From Terriglobales bacterium (lineage in GTDB: Bacteria > Acidobacteriota > Terriglobia > Terriglobales > Acidobacteriaceae): a stretch of DNA of 42,317 nucleotides. The stretch is from positions 1 through 42,317 of the forward strand of contig JAATFM010000324.1 in assembly GCA_015655195.1 (NCBI GenBank), read 5' to 3'. Of this stretch, positions 1 through 8,407 are shown piece by piece. Numbering within the stretch: the stretch's first letter is position 1; each line of letters starts with the position of its first letter. The position numbers were made by a program, and so were the translations under genes. The notes beneath the pieces are model-generated. The model worked only from the letters and a program-made list of their open reading frames with translations, did not search any database and was not told where the DNA came from.

Positions 1-2
1 CC

Positions 3-1193
3 GCTTCGCCGGTCTCATCTTCCGTTACCGCTTCGCCGGCTGGCATTGCCGTGCAGGTTCACACCAATCCGCTGAATCTCGACCCGCTCGTGAAGGAAGC
101 CTTCGACCGCTTCTACGAACTGGACTATGCCGGTGCCGTCTCGCGCTTCGAGCACTTCCACGACCAGCATCCCGGCGACCCACAGGCCACGGCTCTGCTC
201 CTCGACGCCGTGCTCTTTCAGGAGCTTTACCGGCTCGACCTGCTTGACACCACCTTTTACTCGAATGACGGCTTCCTCAGCGGCAAACACGCCACCGTGG
301 AAGACCCCAAGACGCGCGACCGCATCTTCGCTCTGTCCGACGAAGCCATCCACGAAGCCGACTGGCGCTTGCAGAAAAATCCCAACGACATCGACGCGCT
401 CTACGCCCGCGGCTGGGCACGCTCGCTCAAGTGCACCTACATTGCGATGGTGCAGCGCAGCTTTGCCGGCGGCCTCAAGCTCGCCATCAAGGCCAAGGAC
501 GACCACCAGCGCGTCCTGCAGCTCGACCCAAATTACGTGGATGCGAAGCTCGTCGTCGGGGTTTACGAGTACGTTGTCGGCGCACTGCCCACGCCCTTCA
601 AGCTGCTCATCGGCATTGCCGGAATCACCGGCTCGCGGTCTACCGGCCTGGCAATGCTCGCCGACGCAAGCAGCCGCGGCGTCGTTTCGACCGTAGAGGC
701 ACGCACCACCTCCGCGCTCTTTCTGCGCCGCGAAGGGCGCTATCAGGAAGCGCTAACCGTGATTCGCACCCTCCGCGCCCAGTATCCGCGCGACTTTCTC
801 TTCTGCATCGAAGAAGCCGCTTTGCGCAAGGAGGCTGGCGACGCCGCGGGAGCTGTGGAGTCCTATCGCGAGATTCTGCGCAATACCGACCAGCCCGGCT
901 ACTTCCCCTCTTCGCGCGTAGAACTGGCCCTGTTCGGCCTCGGCGACGCATTACGCGGCCAGCGTCTCTGGAAGGACGCGGCCGAGTCCTACGAAAAGGC
1001 CGCGCTGACGCCCGGCGCGGCACCGGAGCTGAAGATTCGCTCCATGCTCGCCGCCGGCGAGTGCCGCGACCTGAACTCCGAGCGCCAGCAGGCTCAACGC
1101 GATTACCAGATGGCGATTGACGCCGGCCCCGAAACCACCCGCGCCGATACCGCCCGCAAGTACCTCCGCTCGCCCTACCACGAAAAGCAGTAG
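3..1193 (+). CDS. TPR-repeat protein, 5'-truncated by window edge
   Basis: The reading frame is open from the first bases of the window. An internal GTG at 51 could start a 380-residue product, but upstream in-frame codons (Ala/Ser/Pro/Val-rich) look like the end of a signal peptide or linker, so the gene probably begins outside the window. The product is alpha-helical with several tetratricopeptide-like units: one near the start around 'AFDRFYELDYAGAV', and others around 'GRYQEALTVIRTL', 'AGDAAGAVESYREIL' and 'RLWKDAAESYEKA'. TPR proteins are protein-interaction scaffolds, often periplasmic in Acidobacteriota. No catalytic domain is visible. The next gene follows on the same strand after about 60 bp. 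The TPR assignment is fairly sure; the biological role is unknown. Confidence 0.75.
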   Translation, partial: ASPVSSSVTASPAGIAVQVHTNPLNLDPLVKEAFDRFYELDYAGAVSRFEHFHDQHPGDPQATALLLDAVLFQELYRLDLLDTTFYSNDGFLSGKHATVEDPKTRDRIFALSDEAIHEADWRLQKNPNDIDALYARGWARSLKCTYIAMVQRSFAGGLKLAIKAKDDHQRVLQLDPNYVDAKLVVGVYEYVVGALPTPFKLLIGIAGITGSRSTGLAMLADASSRGVVSTVEARTTSALFLRREGRYQEALTVIRTLRAQYPRDFLFCIEEAALRKEAGDAAGAVESYREILRNTDQPGYFPSSRVELALFGLGDALRGQRLWKDAAESYEKAALTPGAAPELKIRSMLAAGECRDLNSERQQAQRDYQMAIDAGPETTRADTARKYLRSPYHEKQ

Positions 1194-1252
1194 CCAGCGG
1201 AACCGACTCGGCCCGCCCTGCGTATGCCAGTATGATTTTGAAAGAGGCAAAT

Positions 1253-1588
1253 ATGGCTCTCTTCTGTACCAGTTGCGGAACGGCTCTTCCCGCCGGGGCG
1301 CGCTTCTGTTCAAGCTGCGGCGCAAGCGTGGCGGCGACAGGCTACACCTCGTCTCGCCCCACCGTACGGCCCCACGTCGGCCGCGTCATCGCCGGCGTCT
1401 GCATCGGCCTGGCACAGGCCTACGGCTGGGATGTTAATACTGTCCGCATCCTGACCGTGATAGGCTTTTTCTTCTCGGGAGGAATCGTTGCAGTGGCCTA
1501 TATTGCCTGCTGGATCGGTCTCCCCGAAGAACCGTTTGCCGCGCCCGGCAACTATTCTCAGCCTCCTGCTTCCCAACCGCCCGCATGA
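1253..1588 (+). CDS. Zinc-ribbon plus PspC-domain small membrane protein
   Basis: This 111-residue protein begins with a zinc ribbon made of two CxxC pairs (CTSC and CSSC in the first 25 residues). A PspC-like segment follows (residues about 40-85) with the hallmark 'RVIAGVCIGLA' turn and a hydrophobic helix around 'ILTVIGFFFSGGIVAVAYIA'. The tail is Pro/Gln-rich. PspC domains sit in the inner membrane and in proteobacteria take part in the phage-shock envelope-stress response; here only the domain is recognised. I chose the ATG at 1253 over the one at 1232 because an AGAGG ribosome site lies 5 bases upstream and the ribbon then starts at once. The stop overlaps the next start as ATGA, so the hydrolase downstream is probably translationally coupled. 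Confidence 0.8.
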   Translation: MALFCTSCGTALPAGARFCSSCGASVAATGYTSSRPTVRPHVGRVIAGVCIGLAQAYGWDVNTVRILTVIGFFFSGGIVAVAYIACWIGLPEEPFAAPGNYSQPPASQPPA

Positions 1589-2439
1589 GCCATACCTATC
1601 TCGCATCGGAAACCCGGCTCTCCTACTCGTTCCGCGATCGCAGAACGGATCAAACCGTTCTCTTTCTGCACCCCACGCCGCTCGACCACGACTACTGGCT
1701 CCCGCTCGTCGAGCGCCTGCCCGGCATCCGGTCTATTGCGCCGGACCTTCGCGGCCACGGCGCATCGCAGCTAACACCGGCGTCAGGGCCAGGCCTGCCC
1801 GCCGGAGCCTTCCCGCTGGTGCCGGACGCGCCGGTGCTTTCCATGGCGCGCTACGCCGAAGACATCATCGCCCTGATGGATCAGCTCGCCATTGAGAAAG
1901 CAATCTTCGCCGGCTGCTCCATCGGCGGCTATATTCTTCTTGAACTTTGGCGGCGTATCCCGCAAAGAATGAGGGGCTTGGCCTTTATCTGTTCCAAGCC
2001 CCAGCCGGACACCGACGCGGGACGGACGAAACGCGCCGAAACCATCGCAAAAGCCCGCTCCGGCGAACTGGCCAGCCTCTTTGACGGCATGGCGCAGTCC
2101 CTGACAGGCGCTACAGCCCGGCAGCGCGACCCGCAGATCGTCGCCGAGGTTCGCTCCATGATGACGCTCACCCCGGAGGCGCTCGTCGCCGTACAGGCCG
2201 GCCTTGCCACACGCCCGGATTCGCGCTCGACCGTAGCCTCGATCACCGTTCCCGTGCTCGCCATTGCCGGCGGCGAAGATGGCGCCGTAACGCCGGCCGA
2301 GATGGAAGCCTTCAAGGCCGCTCCCGGCGGGTGTGACTTCCGCCTGCTTGAATCCGCGGGCCACTTGGCCGCCTACGAGCAGCCGGAAAAGGTAGCGGAA
2401 ATCTTCTCCGCCTGGCTCATGCAGGACAGCCTCGCCTGA
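1585..2439 (+). CDS. Alpha/beta-fold hydrolase
   Basis: This 284-residue cytoplasmic protein shows the complete alpha/beta hydrolase layout. An oxyanion-loop HP dipeptide is at residues 29-30 ('LFLHPTPLD'). The 'DLRGHG' motif lies near residue 54. The nucleophile elbow is GCSIGG with Ser112, the acid is Asp232 in 'GGEDGAVTP', and the catalytic His260 is in 'SAGHLAAYEQP'. The family covers esterases, lactonases, haloperoxidases and C-C hydrolases; nothing in the sequence fixes the substrate. Length is normal for the family. Its ATG overlaps the stop of the PspC-like gene, implying co-translation. lysA follows after 75 bp. Confidence 0.85.
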   Translation: MSHTYLASETRLSYSFRDRRTDQTVLFLHPTPLDHDYWLPLVERLPGIRSIAPDLRGHGASQLTPASGPGLPAGAFPLVPDAPVLSMARYAEDIIALMDQLAIEKAIFAGCSIGGYILLELWRRIPQRMRGLAFICSKPQPDTDAGRTKRAETIAKARSGELASLFDGMAQSLTGATARQRDPQIVAEVRSMMTLTPEALVAVQAGLATRPDSRSTVASITVPVLAIAGGEDGAVTPAEMEAFKAAPGGCDFRLLESAGHLAAYEQPEKVAEIFSAWLMQDSLA

Positions 2440-2514
2440 TCTCTCATCCTCGTCCTTTGCTCCCTGCGTGATGCTTTACCCTCAAGAGAGATTCTTCTAC
2501 CGGGAACACACCTC

Positions 2515-3831
2515 TTGACCGCTGCCAGCACAACTTCCTCGCGCCCCTTCGTCTACCCGCGCCCCGACGCGCCCCTGCACTGTGGATCCGTCTCACTCGA
2601 AAAGCTGGCTCGCGAGTACGGCACGCCGCTCTACGTCTACTCCGCCGACCAGATTCTGGAACGGCTGGCGCTCTTTCAGGCCGCATTCGCCGACAGGCCG
2701 CACCTCGTCTGCTACGCCGTCAAGGCCAACTCCGCGCTGGCGATTCTCAAGCTGCTCGCGGAACGCGGCGCGGGCTTCGACATCGTCTCCGGCGGCGAGT
2801 TGGAGCGAGTGCTTGCCGCCGCGCCCGAGGCCGCCGCGCGCGTCGTCTTCTCCGGCGTGGGAAAGACCGCTGCGGAGATCGATCTCGCGCTCCGCGCCGG
2901 GATTCTAGCCTTCAACGTGGAAAGCCAGGGCGAGCTGGCCCTGCTTGCCTCCCGCGCCGCCAAGCTCCGCATCCGGGCACGCTTCGCCATTCGCGTCAAC
3001 CCGGATGTCTTCGCCGAGACGCACCCGTATATCTCGACCGGCCTGCACGAGCACAAGTTCGGCGTCTCGATTGCGACGGCGCTTGCGATGTATAAGTCCG
3101 TAGCAAAGAGCAAGTGGTTGGAAGCGCACGGCGTCAGCGTCCATATCGGCTCGCAGATTGCCTCCGCCGCGCCCTTCGGCCAAGCCGTCGAGCGAGTCCA
3201 TTCGCTCGTCCGCCGGCTCGCCCGCGCCGGGATTGAGATTCGCACCATCGATGCCGGCGGCGGCCTTGGCATCGATTACCACACACCGCTTCCTACCAAT
3301 CCAGACGGCGCCGCCTTCGATCCGGCCCGTCGCGTTCACGCCTACGCAAAGGCTCTCAATGCGGCGCTCGACGGCTTCGAGGGGCAGCTTCTCATCGAGC
3401 CGGGCCGCTTCCTCGTCGCGCAGGCGGGCGCGCTGCTGACACGCGTTCTCAACGTGAAGCGGAACGGCAAAAAGACCTTCGTTATTACTGACGCCGCGAT
3501 GAACGACCTGATCCGCCCAGCGCTCTATCAAGCGCACCACGAGATTGTTCCCGTCCGATCGGGAAAAACACGCGCCCCGAAGCCGCGCATTGTCGATATT
3601 GTCGGCCCGGTCTGCGAGACCGGCGACTTCTTCGCCCGCTCGCGCCCGCTGGCCCCGGTTGAGCCCGGCGACCTGCTCGCGCTGCTCGACGCCGGCGCGT
3701 ACGGCATGGCGCAAAGCTCGAATTACAACTCCCGCCCGCGCCCGGCAGAAGTGCTAGTCGAAGGCAAGACGGCACGCCTGATCCGCCGCCGCGAAACCAT
3801 CGCCGACCTGCTTGCTCCAGAAGTGTCCTAA
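2515..3831 (+). CDS. lysA: Diaminopimelate decarboxylase
   Basis: LysA removes CO2 from meso-2,6-diaminopimelate to give L-lysine, the last step of the DAP pathway; it is a cytoplasmic PLP enzyme. The 438-residue product has the fold-type III motifs in order: 'CYAVKAN' with the PLP-binding Lys70, 'HIGSQI', the phosphate-binding 'GGGLGIDY', 'EPGRFLV', the active-site 'CETGDFF' with Cys367, and the C-terminal 'GAYGMAQSSNYNSRPRP'. Length matches the family. The start is a TTG at 2515 with a weak GGGA site 9 bases upstream; no in-frame ATG precedes the conserved region. No other lysine gene is adjacent. The end of the gene precedes a small inverted repeat and a toxin-antitoxin pair. Confidence 0.93.
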   Translation: MTAASTTSSRPFVYPRPDAPLHCGSVSLEKLAREYGTPLYVYSADQILERLALFQAAFADRPHLVCYAVKANSALAILKLLAERGAGFDIVSGGELERVLAAAPEAAARVVFSGVGKTAAEIDLALRAGILAFNVESQGELALLASRAAKLRIRARFAIRVNPDVFAETHPYISTGLHEHKFGVSIATALAMYKSVAKSKWLEAHGVSVHIGSQIASAAPFGQAVERVHSLVRRLARAGIEIRTIDAGGGLGIDYHTPLPTNPDGAAFDPARRVHAYAKALNAALDGFEGQLLIEPGRFLVAQAGALLTRVLNVKRNGKKTFVITDAAMNDLIRPALYQAHHEIVPVRSGKTRAPKPRIVDIVGPVCETGDFFARSRPLAPVEPGDLLALLDAGAYGMAQSSNYNSRPRPAEVLVEGKTARLIRRRETIADLLAPEVS

Positions 3832-3850
3832 GCGATTCCATTCGAATCGC
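3832..3850. promoter_or_regulatory. Inverted repeat upstream of DUF433 antitoxin (candidate operator)
   Basis: The 7-base arms gcgattc (3832-3838) and gaatcgc (3844-3850) are perfect inverted copies around a 5-base spacer. They lie immediately after the lysA stop and 27 bases before the chosen antitoxin start. Antitoxins of this type usually repress their own operon, so this is a plausible operator. It could also be a weak lysA terminator, but no T-run follows. Confidence 0.35.
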
Positions 3851-3877
3851 GATATTATGTCTGCTGAGGAATCTGGA

Positions 3878-4087
3878 ATGGTTGACCGGATTACAATCGA
3901 GCCCGGCAAGCGCTCCGGCCAGCCCTGTATTCGCGGCCTTCGCATCACCGTGTGGGATGTGCTGGGCTGGCTCGCAGCCGGAATGAACGAGGAGCAGATT
4001 CTGACCGACTATCCGGAGTTGGAGCCTGCCGATTTCCGTGCAGTTTTTGATTTTGCCGCGCGGATGGGACGCCGCATCGCACTGTGA
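3878..4087 (+). CDS. DUF433-family antitoxin
   Basis: This 69-residue protein has the DUF433 signature: 'DRITIEPGKRSGQPCIRGLRITV' in pieces, then a helix-turn-helix-like part 'VLGWLAAGMNEEQILTDYPEL' and 'ADFRAVFDFAA'. DUF433 proteins are the antitoxin halves of VapBC-like modules and are expected to neutralise the next gene's product and bind DNA. I chose ATG 3878 because GAGGA sits 7 bases upstream and family members usually begin directly at 'xDRITI'. Starts at 3857 or 3812 (inside lysA) are possible but poorer. The stop overlaps the toxin's GTG as GTGA, the normal coupled arrangement. Confidence 0.85.
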   Translation: MVDRITIEPGKRSGQPCIRGLRITVWDVLGWLAAGMNEEQILTDYPELEPADFRAVFDFAARMGRRIAL

Positions 4088-4422
4088 AACTGCTTTTCGA
4101 CGAAAATCTCTCCTATCGTCTGGTGCGCCTGCTCGATGATCTCTTTCCTGAATCTATTCATGTCAGTTACGTAGGTTTGCTCAAAACCTCAGACAAAACG
4201 ATCTGGGAATTTGCCCGGGCAGATGGGTTCTGCATCGTGTCCGCCGACTCGGATTTTTACGAATTAGCGGCTTTGCTCAGTCCGCCACCCAAAGTGGTAT
4301 GGCTGCAAGGTTGTGATTACCCAAACGCGGTTGTTGAACGGCTCATTCGTAGTCAGGCGATTCGCATTGTGGATTTCCAGAACGACCCCGAACGATCGGT
4401 GCTGATACTTAAGCCTTGGTAG
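4084..4422 (+). CDS. DUF5615 PIN-like toxin
   Basis: This 112-residue protein begins 'MKLLFDENLS', the typical DUF5615 opening whose acidic DEN triplet (residues 6-8) corresponds to the metal-binding edge of the PIN fold. A second acidic cluster 'SADSDF' (Asp55, Asp57) and the 'NDPERSVLIL' end complete the family pattern. DUF5615 proteins are predicted PIN/Mut7-C-like nucleases paired with DUF433 antitoxins, as here. The start is a GTG overlapping the upstream stop. The pair looks intact, with no frameshift and the acidic residues in place. Nuclease activity is inferred from the fold family only. Confidence 0.85.
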   Translation: MKLLFDENLSYRLVRLLDDLFPESIHVSYVGLLKTSDKTIWEFARADGFCIVSADSDFYELAALLSPPPKVVWLQGCDYPNAVVERLIRSQAIRIVDFQNDPERSVLILKPW

Positions 4423-4505
4423 TTGAACGGCAGTTCTTTCGACATACACGCTTCGCTGCACTTAGCCTGTGCTGTTCTGTTACCTTGTTGCGGGGGAAAA
4501 TTTCA

Positions 4506-6068
4506 TTGGGTCTTCATTCTCTAGCTCTCCGCGCCGCTGCAACAGCCGCGCTTCTCACTTTCTCCACGCTCGCCCACGCCGATTCGCTTACGGTAAAAAC
4601 CGCTCAGGGCAAGGTTCACGGCAAGACCATTAACGACGGCAAAGTCAAGGCCTGGCTCGGGCTGCCCTACGCCGCGCCGCCCACAGGCGAGTTGCGCTGG
4701 AAGGCTCCGCAGCCGGCGGCAAAGTGGTCCGGCGAACGCGACGCCGCAAAATACGGCGCGCACTGCGCTCAAAACCACGTTTTTGACGATATGGTCTTTC
4801 AGGACAACGGCCCCAGCGAGAACTGCCTCTTCCTGAACGTCTACGCGCCTGCCGCAGCGACCGCGAAGGCCAAACTGCCCGTCATGTTCTGGATTCACGG
4901 CGGCGGCTACTCCGGCGGATCGGGCGACGAGCCGCGCCACAACGGCGATTTCCTCCCGCTCAAGGGCGTCGTTCTCGTCACGATCAATTACCGGCTCGGT
5001 GTCTTCGGCTTTCTTGCCACATCCGACCTGGCCAGCGAGGCGGGCGGCAGCGCGGGCAACTACGGCCTGATGGACGCGGTCGCCGCGCTCCAGTGGGTCC
5101 ACGCCAACATTCGCGCTTTCGGCGGCGATCCGGCCAACGTCACGATCTTTGGCGAGAGCGCAGGCTCCTTCGCCGTCAGCACGCTGATAGCCGCGCCCTC
5201 GGCCCGCGGGCTCTTTGCGAAGGCCATCGGCGAGAGCGGCGCTTCATTCAATCGCAACAGCACGGCTTATGTCTCTCCCGCAGACCGCTTCGCATCGGGA
5301 GACAAATTCGTAGCCGGCCTCGGAGTCCATTCCCTCGCCGAGCTACGCGCCCTGCCGGCGCAGACACTGCTTGACGCCACAAAGAAGCCCGGCGTCAACT
5401 TCCCGCAGAATGTGGACGGCAAATTTCTCACCGAGCCAGTCCCGGAGACCTACGCCGCCGGAAAACAGGCCCACATTCCGCTGCTGGCCGGCTGGAACAG
5501 CGACGAAGGTGGCTCTATAGCGGCGCTGTCCACCACCACGGAGCAATTCAGGAGCAGGGCCGCCGCAATGTACAAAGCCCCGGAGAAGGCAGAGGAATTC
5601 CTCAAGCTCTATCCCGCGGAGACCGACGCCCAGGCGCAGCGCTCGGCGATTGATTTGAATGGCGACCAGTTCATCGCCTTCGGCACCTGGCGCTGGATCG
5701 AGGCGCACCGCAAGACCGGCGACGCGCCCATCTACCGCTACCACTTCGAGCTGGCCGCCCTGCCGAGCAAGTATCACTTCGGCACCTTCGCCTTCCACTC
5801 GGACGACATCGAATACGTCTTCGGCACGCTCGACACGCGCCCCGGCGAGACCATCCGCCCGGAGGACCGCACCCTGAGCGAGCAGATGATGAGCTACTGG
5901 ACAAACTTTGCCAAAACCGGCGACCCGAACGGCCCCGGCTTGCCCACGTGGCCAAAGTACAACGACGCCAGCTACCCGCTCATCCACCTGAACTCGCCCA
6001 TCACCGCCGGGCCGGATGAGTTGCGGCCAAGATACGAGTTTCTGGAGGCCAATCCGCTCGCGCGCTAA
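4506..6068 (+). CDS. Secreted type-B carboxylesterase (esterase/lipase family)
   Basis: This protein of about 520 residues belongs to the carboxylesterase type B / acetylcholinesterase family and hydrolyses ester bonds of unknown substrates. Motifs in order: 'GLPYAAPPTGELRW', the disulfide-like 'SENCLFLNVYAP', oxyanion 'HGGGYSGGS', nucleophile 'FGESAGS' (Ser218), the acid in 'NSDEGGS', and the His in 'AFHSDDIEYVFG'. I prefer the TTG at 4506, with GGGGG about 10 bases upstream. It yields a textbook signal peptide ending 'STLAHA', so the enzyme is exported. The longer frame from TTG 4416 overlaps the toxin gene and would place extra residues before the signal. Family assignment is firm; the start is less so. 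Confidence 0.88.
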   Translation: MGLHSLALRAAATAALLTFSTLAHADSLTVKTAQGKVHGKTINDGKVKAWLGLPYAAPPTGELRWKAPQPAAKWSGERDAAKYGAHCAQNHVFDDMVFQDNGPSENCLFLNVYAPAAATAKAKLPVMFWIHGGGYSGGSGDEPRHNGDFLPLKGVVLVTINYRLGVFGFLATSDLASEAGGSAGNYGLMDAVAALQWVHANIRAFGGDPANVTIFGESAGSFAVSTLIAAPSARGLFAKAIGESGASFNRNSTAYVSPADRFASGDKFVAGLGVHSLAELRALPAQTLLDATKKPGVNFPQNVDGKFLTEPVPETYAAGKQAHIPLLAGWNSDEGGSIAALSTTTEQFRSRAAAMYKAPEKAEEFLKLYPAETDAQAQRSAIDLNGDQFIAFGTWRWIEAHRKTGDAPIYRYHFELAALPSKYHFGTFAFHSDDIEYVFGTLDTRPGETIRPEDRTLSEQMMSYWTNFAKTGDPNGPGLPTWPKYNDASYPLIHLNSPITAGPDELRPRYEFLEANPLAR

Positions 6069-6201
6069 CTCACGGATGTGCGCTGTCTGCTCTTGCCATT
6101 CAGATCATGGGTTCGTTATGAAGAAAATACTGCGCTCTGCTGATGTTTTGTGCACCTGCGTCATAATGGCAAAGGCAAATAAAGTTCCACTGGAGAGGGC
6201 G

Positions 6202-6393
6202 ATGAGCGAGTTGCTTCATAAAGCCGAAGAGATTCCGCAAACAGGCAGCAACTCGCCCCGCCTGACGCGCAACGAGCACGGATACCTAGAGATCGTAGGT
6301 GCCGACCACACCATCACGTCAGAGATGGTCAGCGAAGCCGCGGAGGATTTGTATATCAGTAATAACGAAAAGCAAACCGACCTTCCACGTTGA
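6202..6393 (+). CDS. Small hypothetical protein, antitoxin-like in size
   Basis: The frame encodes about 63 residues from ATG 6202, which has GGAGAGG a few bases upstream. Longer versions could start at ATG 6166 or 6118. I do not recognise the family. The product is acidic and contains 'LTRNEHGYLEIVGADHTIT' followed by a helix 'SEMVSEAAEDLYI', a layout seen in small antitoxins, but no toxin gene is adjacent and nothing proves the role. It sits between the carboxylesterase and accA, with a promoter-like sequence at its 3' end serving accA. Confidence 0.5.
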   Translation: MSELLHKAEEIPQTGSNSPRLTRNEHGYLEIVGADHTITSEMVSEAAEDLYISNNEKQTDLPR

Positions 6394-6394
6394 T

Positions 6395-6423
6395 TTGTCC
6401 CCCGCGGCCCCACCCCGTAGAAT
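6395..6423 (+). promoter_or_regulatory. Candidate sigma-70 promoter of accA
   Basis: TTGTCC (6395-6400) and TAGAAT (6418-6423) are separated by 17 bases and match the -35 and -10 consensus at 4 and 5 of 6 positions. The expected transcription start falls at about 6430, next to the accA ATG at 6431, so the mRNA would be leaderless or nearly so. No ribosome site is visible before accA, which agrees. Confidence 0.45.
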
Positions 6424-6430
6424 CGTAACG

Positions 6431-7342
6431 ATGAGCGAAGAGCAGGCAGCAAGCACCTACCCCCCGGCGGTCGTGGCGGCGTGGGAGAGAGTCGAGCGGG
6501 CACGGCATCCACAGCGGCCCTACCCCATGGACCTGATCGAGCGTATTTTTACCGATTTCAGCGAGATTCACGGGGATCGCCGCTTTGGCGACGACGAAGC
6601 CATTGCCTGCGGCATGGCGCGCTTTGCGGCCTCGGAAATCCACCCCGAGCTGAACGGCCAGGAAGTTCTCCTGGTCGGCATTCGCAAGGGCGGCACCACG
6701 AAGGAGCGCATCAAGCGCAACTTTGGAATGCCGAACCCCGAGGGCTACCGCAAAGCCATGCGCGCCATGAAGTTCGCGGAGAAATTCGCCCGCCCGGTCA
6801 TCCTGCTCATTGACGTTACCGCGGCCTATCCCGGCCTTGGCGCGGAGGAGCGCGGACAGGCGGAAGCAATCGCCCGCAATCTTCTGGAAATGGCGCGGCT
6901 CAAGGTTCCCACCATCTCTGTCATCACGGGCGAAGGCGGCTCCGGCGGCGCTCTCGGCCTTGCCGTTACCGACCGCGTTCTGATTCTCGAAACCGCTGTC
7001 TATTCGGTGATTCCGCCGGAAGGCGCGGCGGCCATCATGTGGCGCGATGCAAACCAGCGGCAGCTTGCCGCAGCCGCGCTCCGCATCTCCGCACCGGAGG
7101 TGGCCGAGCTAGGCTGTGTGGATGGCATCATTCCCGAGCCCCCCGGCGGCATTCACACGAATCGCGAAGCCGGCACCGCCCTGCTCGACGAGGCTCTCCG
7201 CAAGCATCTTGCCGAGCTGAAAGCCATGCCGCTCGACGCACTGCTCGCCGCCCGCCACCGCAAGTTCCGCAATCTCGGCCAGTTCTATACAGAAAGCCCG
7301 GCCGCAAACGTCAGCCCCAACAAACCAGCCGCGGAGAGCTAA
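6431..7342 (+). CDS. accA: Acetyl-CoA carboxylase carboxyltransferase subunit alpha
   Basis: AccA with AccD transfers the carboxyl group from carboxybiotin to acetyl-CoA, giving malonyl-CoA for fatty-acid synthesis in the cytoplasm. The 303-residue protein shows the family's 'HPQRPYPMDLIERIF', 'EIHGDRRFGDD', 'NFGMPNPEGYRKA', 'DTxAAYPGLGAEERGQ'-like segment (here 'DVTAAYPG'), the crotonase-fold oxyanion glycine run 'GEGGSGGALG' and 'VIPPEGAAAIMWRD'. Length is close to the usual 315-320. ATG 6431 is the first start giving a normal N-terminus; it may be leaderless. accD is not in the window. The next gene starts 3 bases after the stop and is probably co-transcribed. Confidence 0.95.
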   Translation: MSEEQAASTYPPAVVAAWERVERARHPQRPYPMDLIERIFTDFSEIHGDRRFGDDEAIACGMARFAASEIHPELNGQEVLLVGIRKGGTTKERIKRNFGMPNPEGYRKAMRAMKFAEKFARPVILLIDVTAAYPGLGAEERGQAEAIARNLLEMARLKVPTISVITGEGGSGGALGLAVTDRVLILETAVYSVIPPEGAAAIMWRDANQRQLAAAALRISAPEVAELGCVDGIIPEPPGGIHTNREAGTALLDEALRKHLAELKAMPLDALLAARHRKFRNLGQFYTESPAANVSPNKPAAES

Positions 7343-7345
7343 GGC

Positions 7346-8398
7346 ATGAGCGCTTTACCCATCCGCGACAGCCGGATTCGGGCTTTCGTCCAGTTTGCCG
7401 CCGCGATATTTTATCTATTCATTGTCCGGTTTCTCGCCCGGCACGCGGCACTGGGGCTTGCTTCGGATGCCTGGCAGCCGCTCGTCGAGCAGACCATTCT
7501 CGTCTTTCTGCTCCTGATCGGCTACTCCGGCATGGGGTTCGCATTCAACGGCCAGATTCAGCCCATCGACGCGCAGGGATTCCCTGCCCGCTCCAGCCTT
7601 ATGGGCGAGGGCGGCCTCGGGCTGGCCTTCGGCTGGGGCCTTGCGGTTCTCTGCACGTTGGCAATGGCCCTGCTCGGCGGCATCACTGTCCGGTTTCTCG
7701 CTGCGCCGGGCGCGGGCCTCGCTCCGTGGGGCTGGCTGCTGGCCGACGGCGTATTCTTTCTACTTCTCACGCTTGCCGAAGAGATTGCCTTCCGCGGCTA
7801 CGGATTCCAGCGGCTCGCTCGCGCCGTTGGCCCGTCGCTGGCCGCATTCGTCTACTCGCTTCTCGCCGCGCTGCTGGTCCTTCTTCTGCTGCCCGGAGCC
7901 GGCGCGACAGGCGCTTTTGTCACGTTCCTCTTCAATCTCTTGCTTACGCTCGCTTATCTGCGCTCGCGGGCGCTATGGCTGAGCTGGGGCCTCAATTTCG
8001 CGTGGAAGGCAAGCCGGGCGCTGCTCTTCGGCCTGGCCGTGAGCGGAAACACCTCCCATTCGCCGGTCGTGGAAGGCGATCCGATGGGCGCATTCTGGCT
8101 TACCGGCGGCGGCTTTGGGCTGGATGGAAGCTGGTTCACATTCTTCGTCCTGCTCGTCGCGCTGCCGGTTCTCTACCGTCTCACGCGCGACCTCGACTTC
8201 CGCTATAACGCGCCCGATCTCACTCCCGGCGGCATTCCGGTAGACATTGACGCCGCGGCACGGGCCCAACACGATGCGGCAATGGCCCACGCCGAGCCTG
8301 CCGCGCCGGCACTGGTCCAGATTGCCCCGCTCGCATCGCCGCCGGTCGTGAATCCGGTGCCCGCTCCTAACCCCGGCCCGGAAAACGATCTACAATAG
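7346..8398 (+). CDS. CPBP-family-like membrane protein with degenerate catalytic motifs
   Basis: This 350-residue polytopic membrane protein has about eight hydrophobic helices and a soluble Pro/Ala-rich tail (residues about 295-350). It resembles CPBP (CAAX protease/bacteriocin-processing, ABI) proteins: 'AEEIAFRGYGFQ' at residues 144-155 is the EExxxR motif. The second half is eroded. The FxxxH motif is not apparent, and the usual 'HFAWN' reads 'NFAWK' at residues 217-221, so His and Asn are replaced. Proteolytic activity is therefore doubtful. The family includes glutamic endopeptidases that cleave within membranes. It follows accA by 3 bases, suggesting an operon with no obvious functional link. 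Confidence 0.75.
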   Translation: MSALPIRDSRIRAFVQFAAAIFYLFIVRFLARHAALGLASDAWQPLVEQTILVFLLLIGYSGMGFAFNGQIQPIDAQGFPARSSLMGEGGLGLAFGWGLAVLCTLAMALLGGITVRFLAAPGAGLAPWGWLLADGVFFLLLTLAEEIAFRGYGFQRLARAVGPSLAAFVYSLLAALLVLLLLPGAGATGAFVTFLFNLLLTLAYLRSRALWLSWGLNFAWKASRALLFGLAVSGNTSHSPVVEGDPMGAFWLTGGGFGLDGSWFTFFVLLVALPVLYRLTRDLDFRYNAPDLTPGGIPVDIDAAARAQHDAAMAHAEPAAPALVQIAPLASPPVVNPVPAPNPGPENDLQ

Positions 8399-8407
8399 TT
8401 GGAAGTC

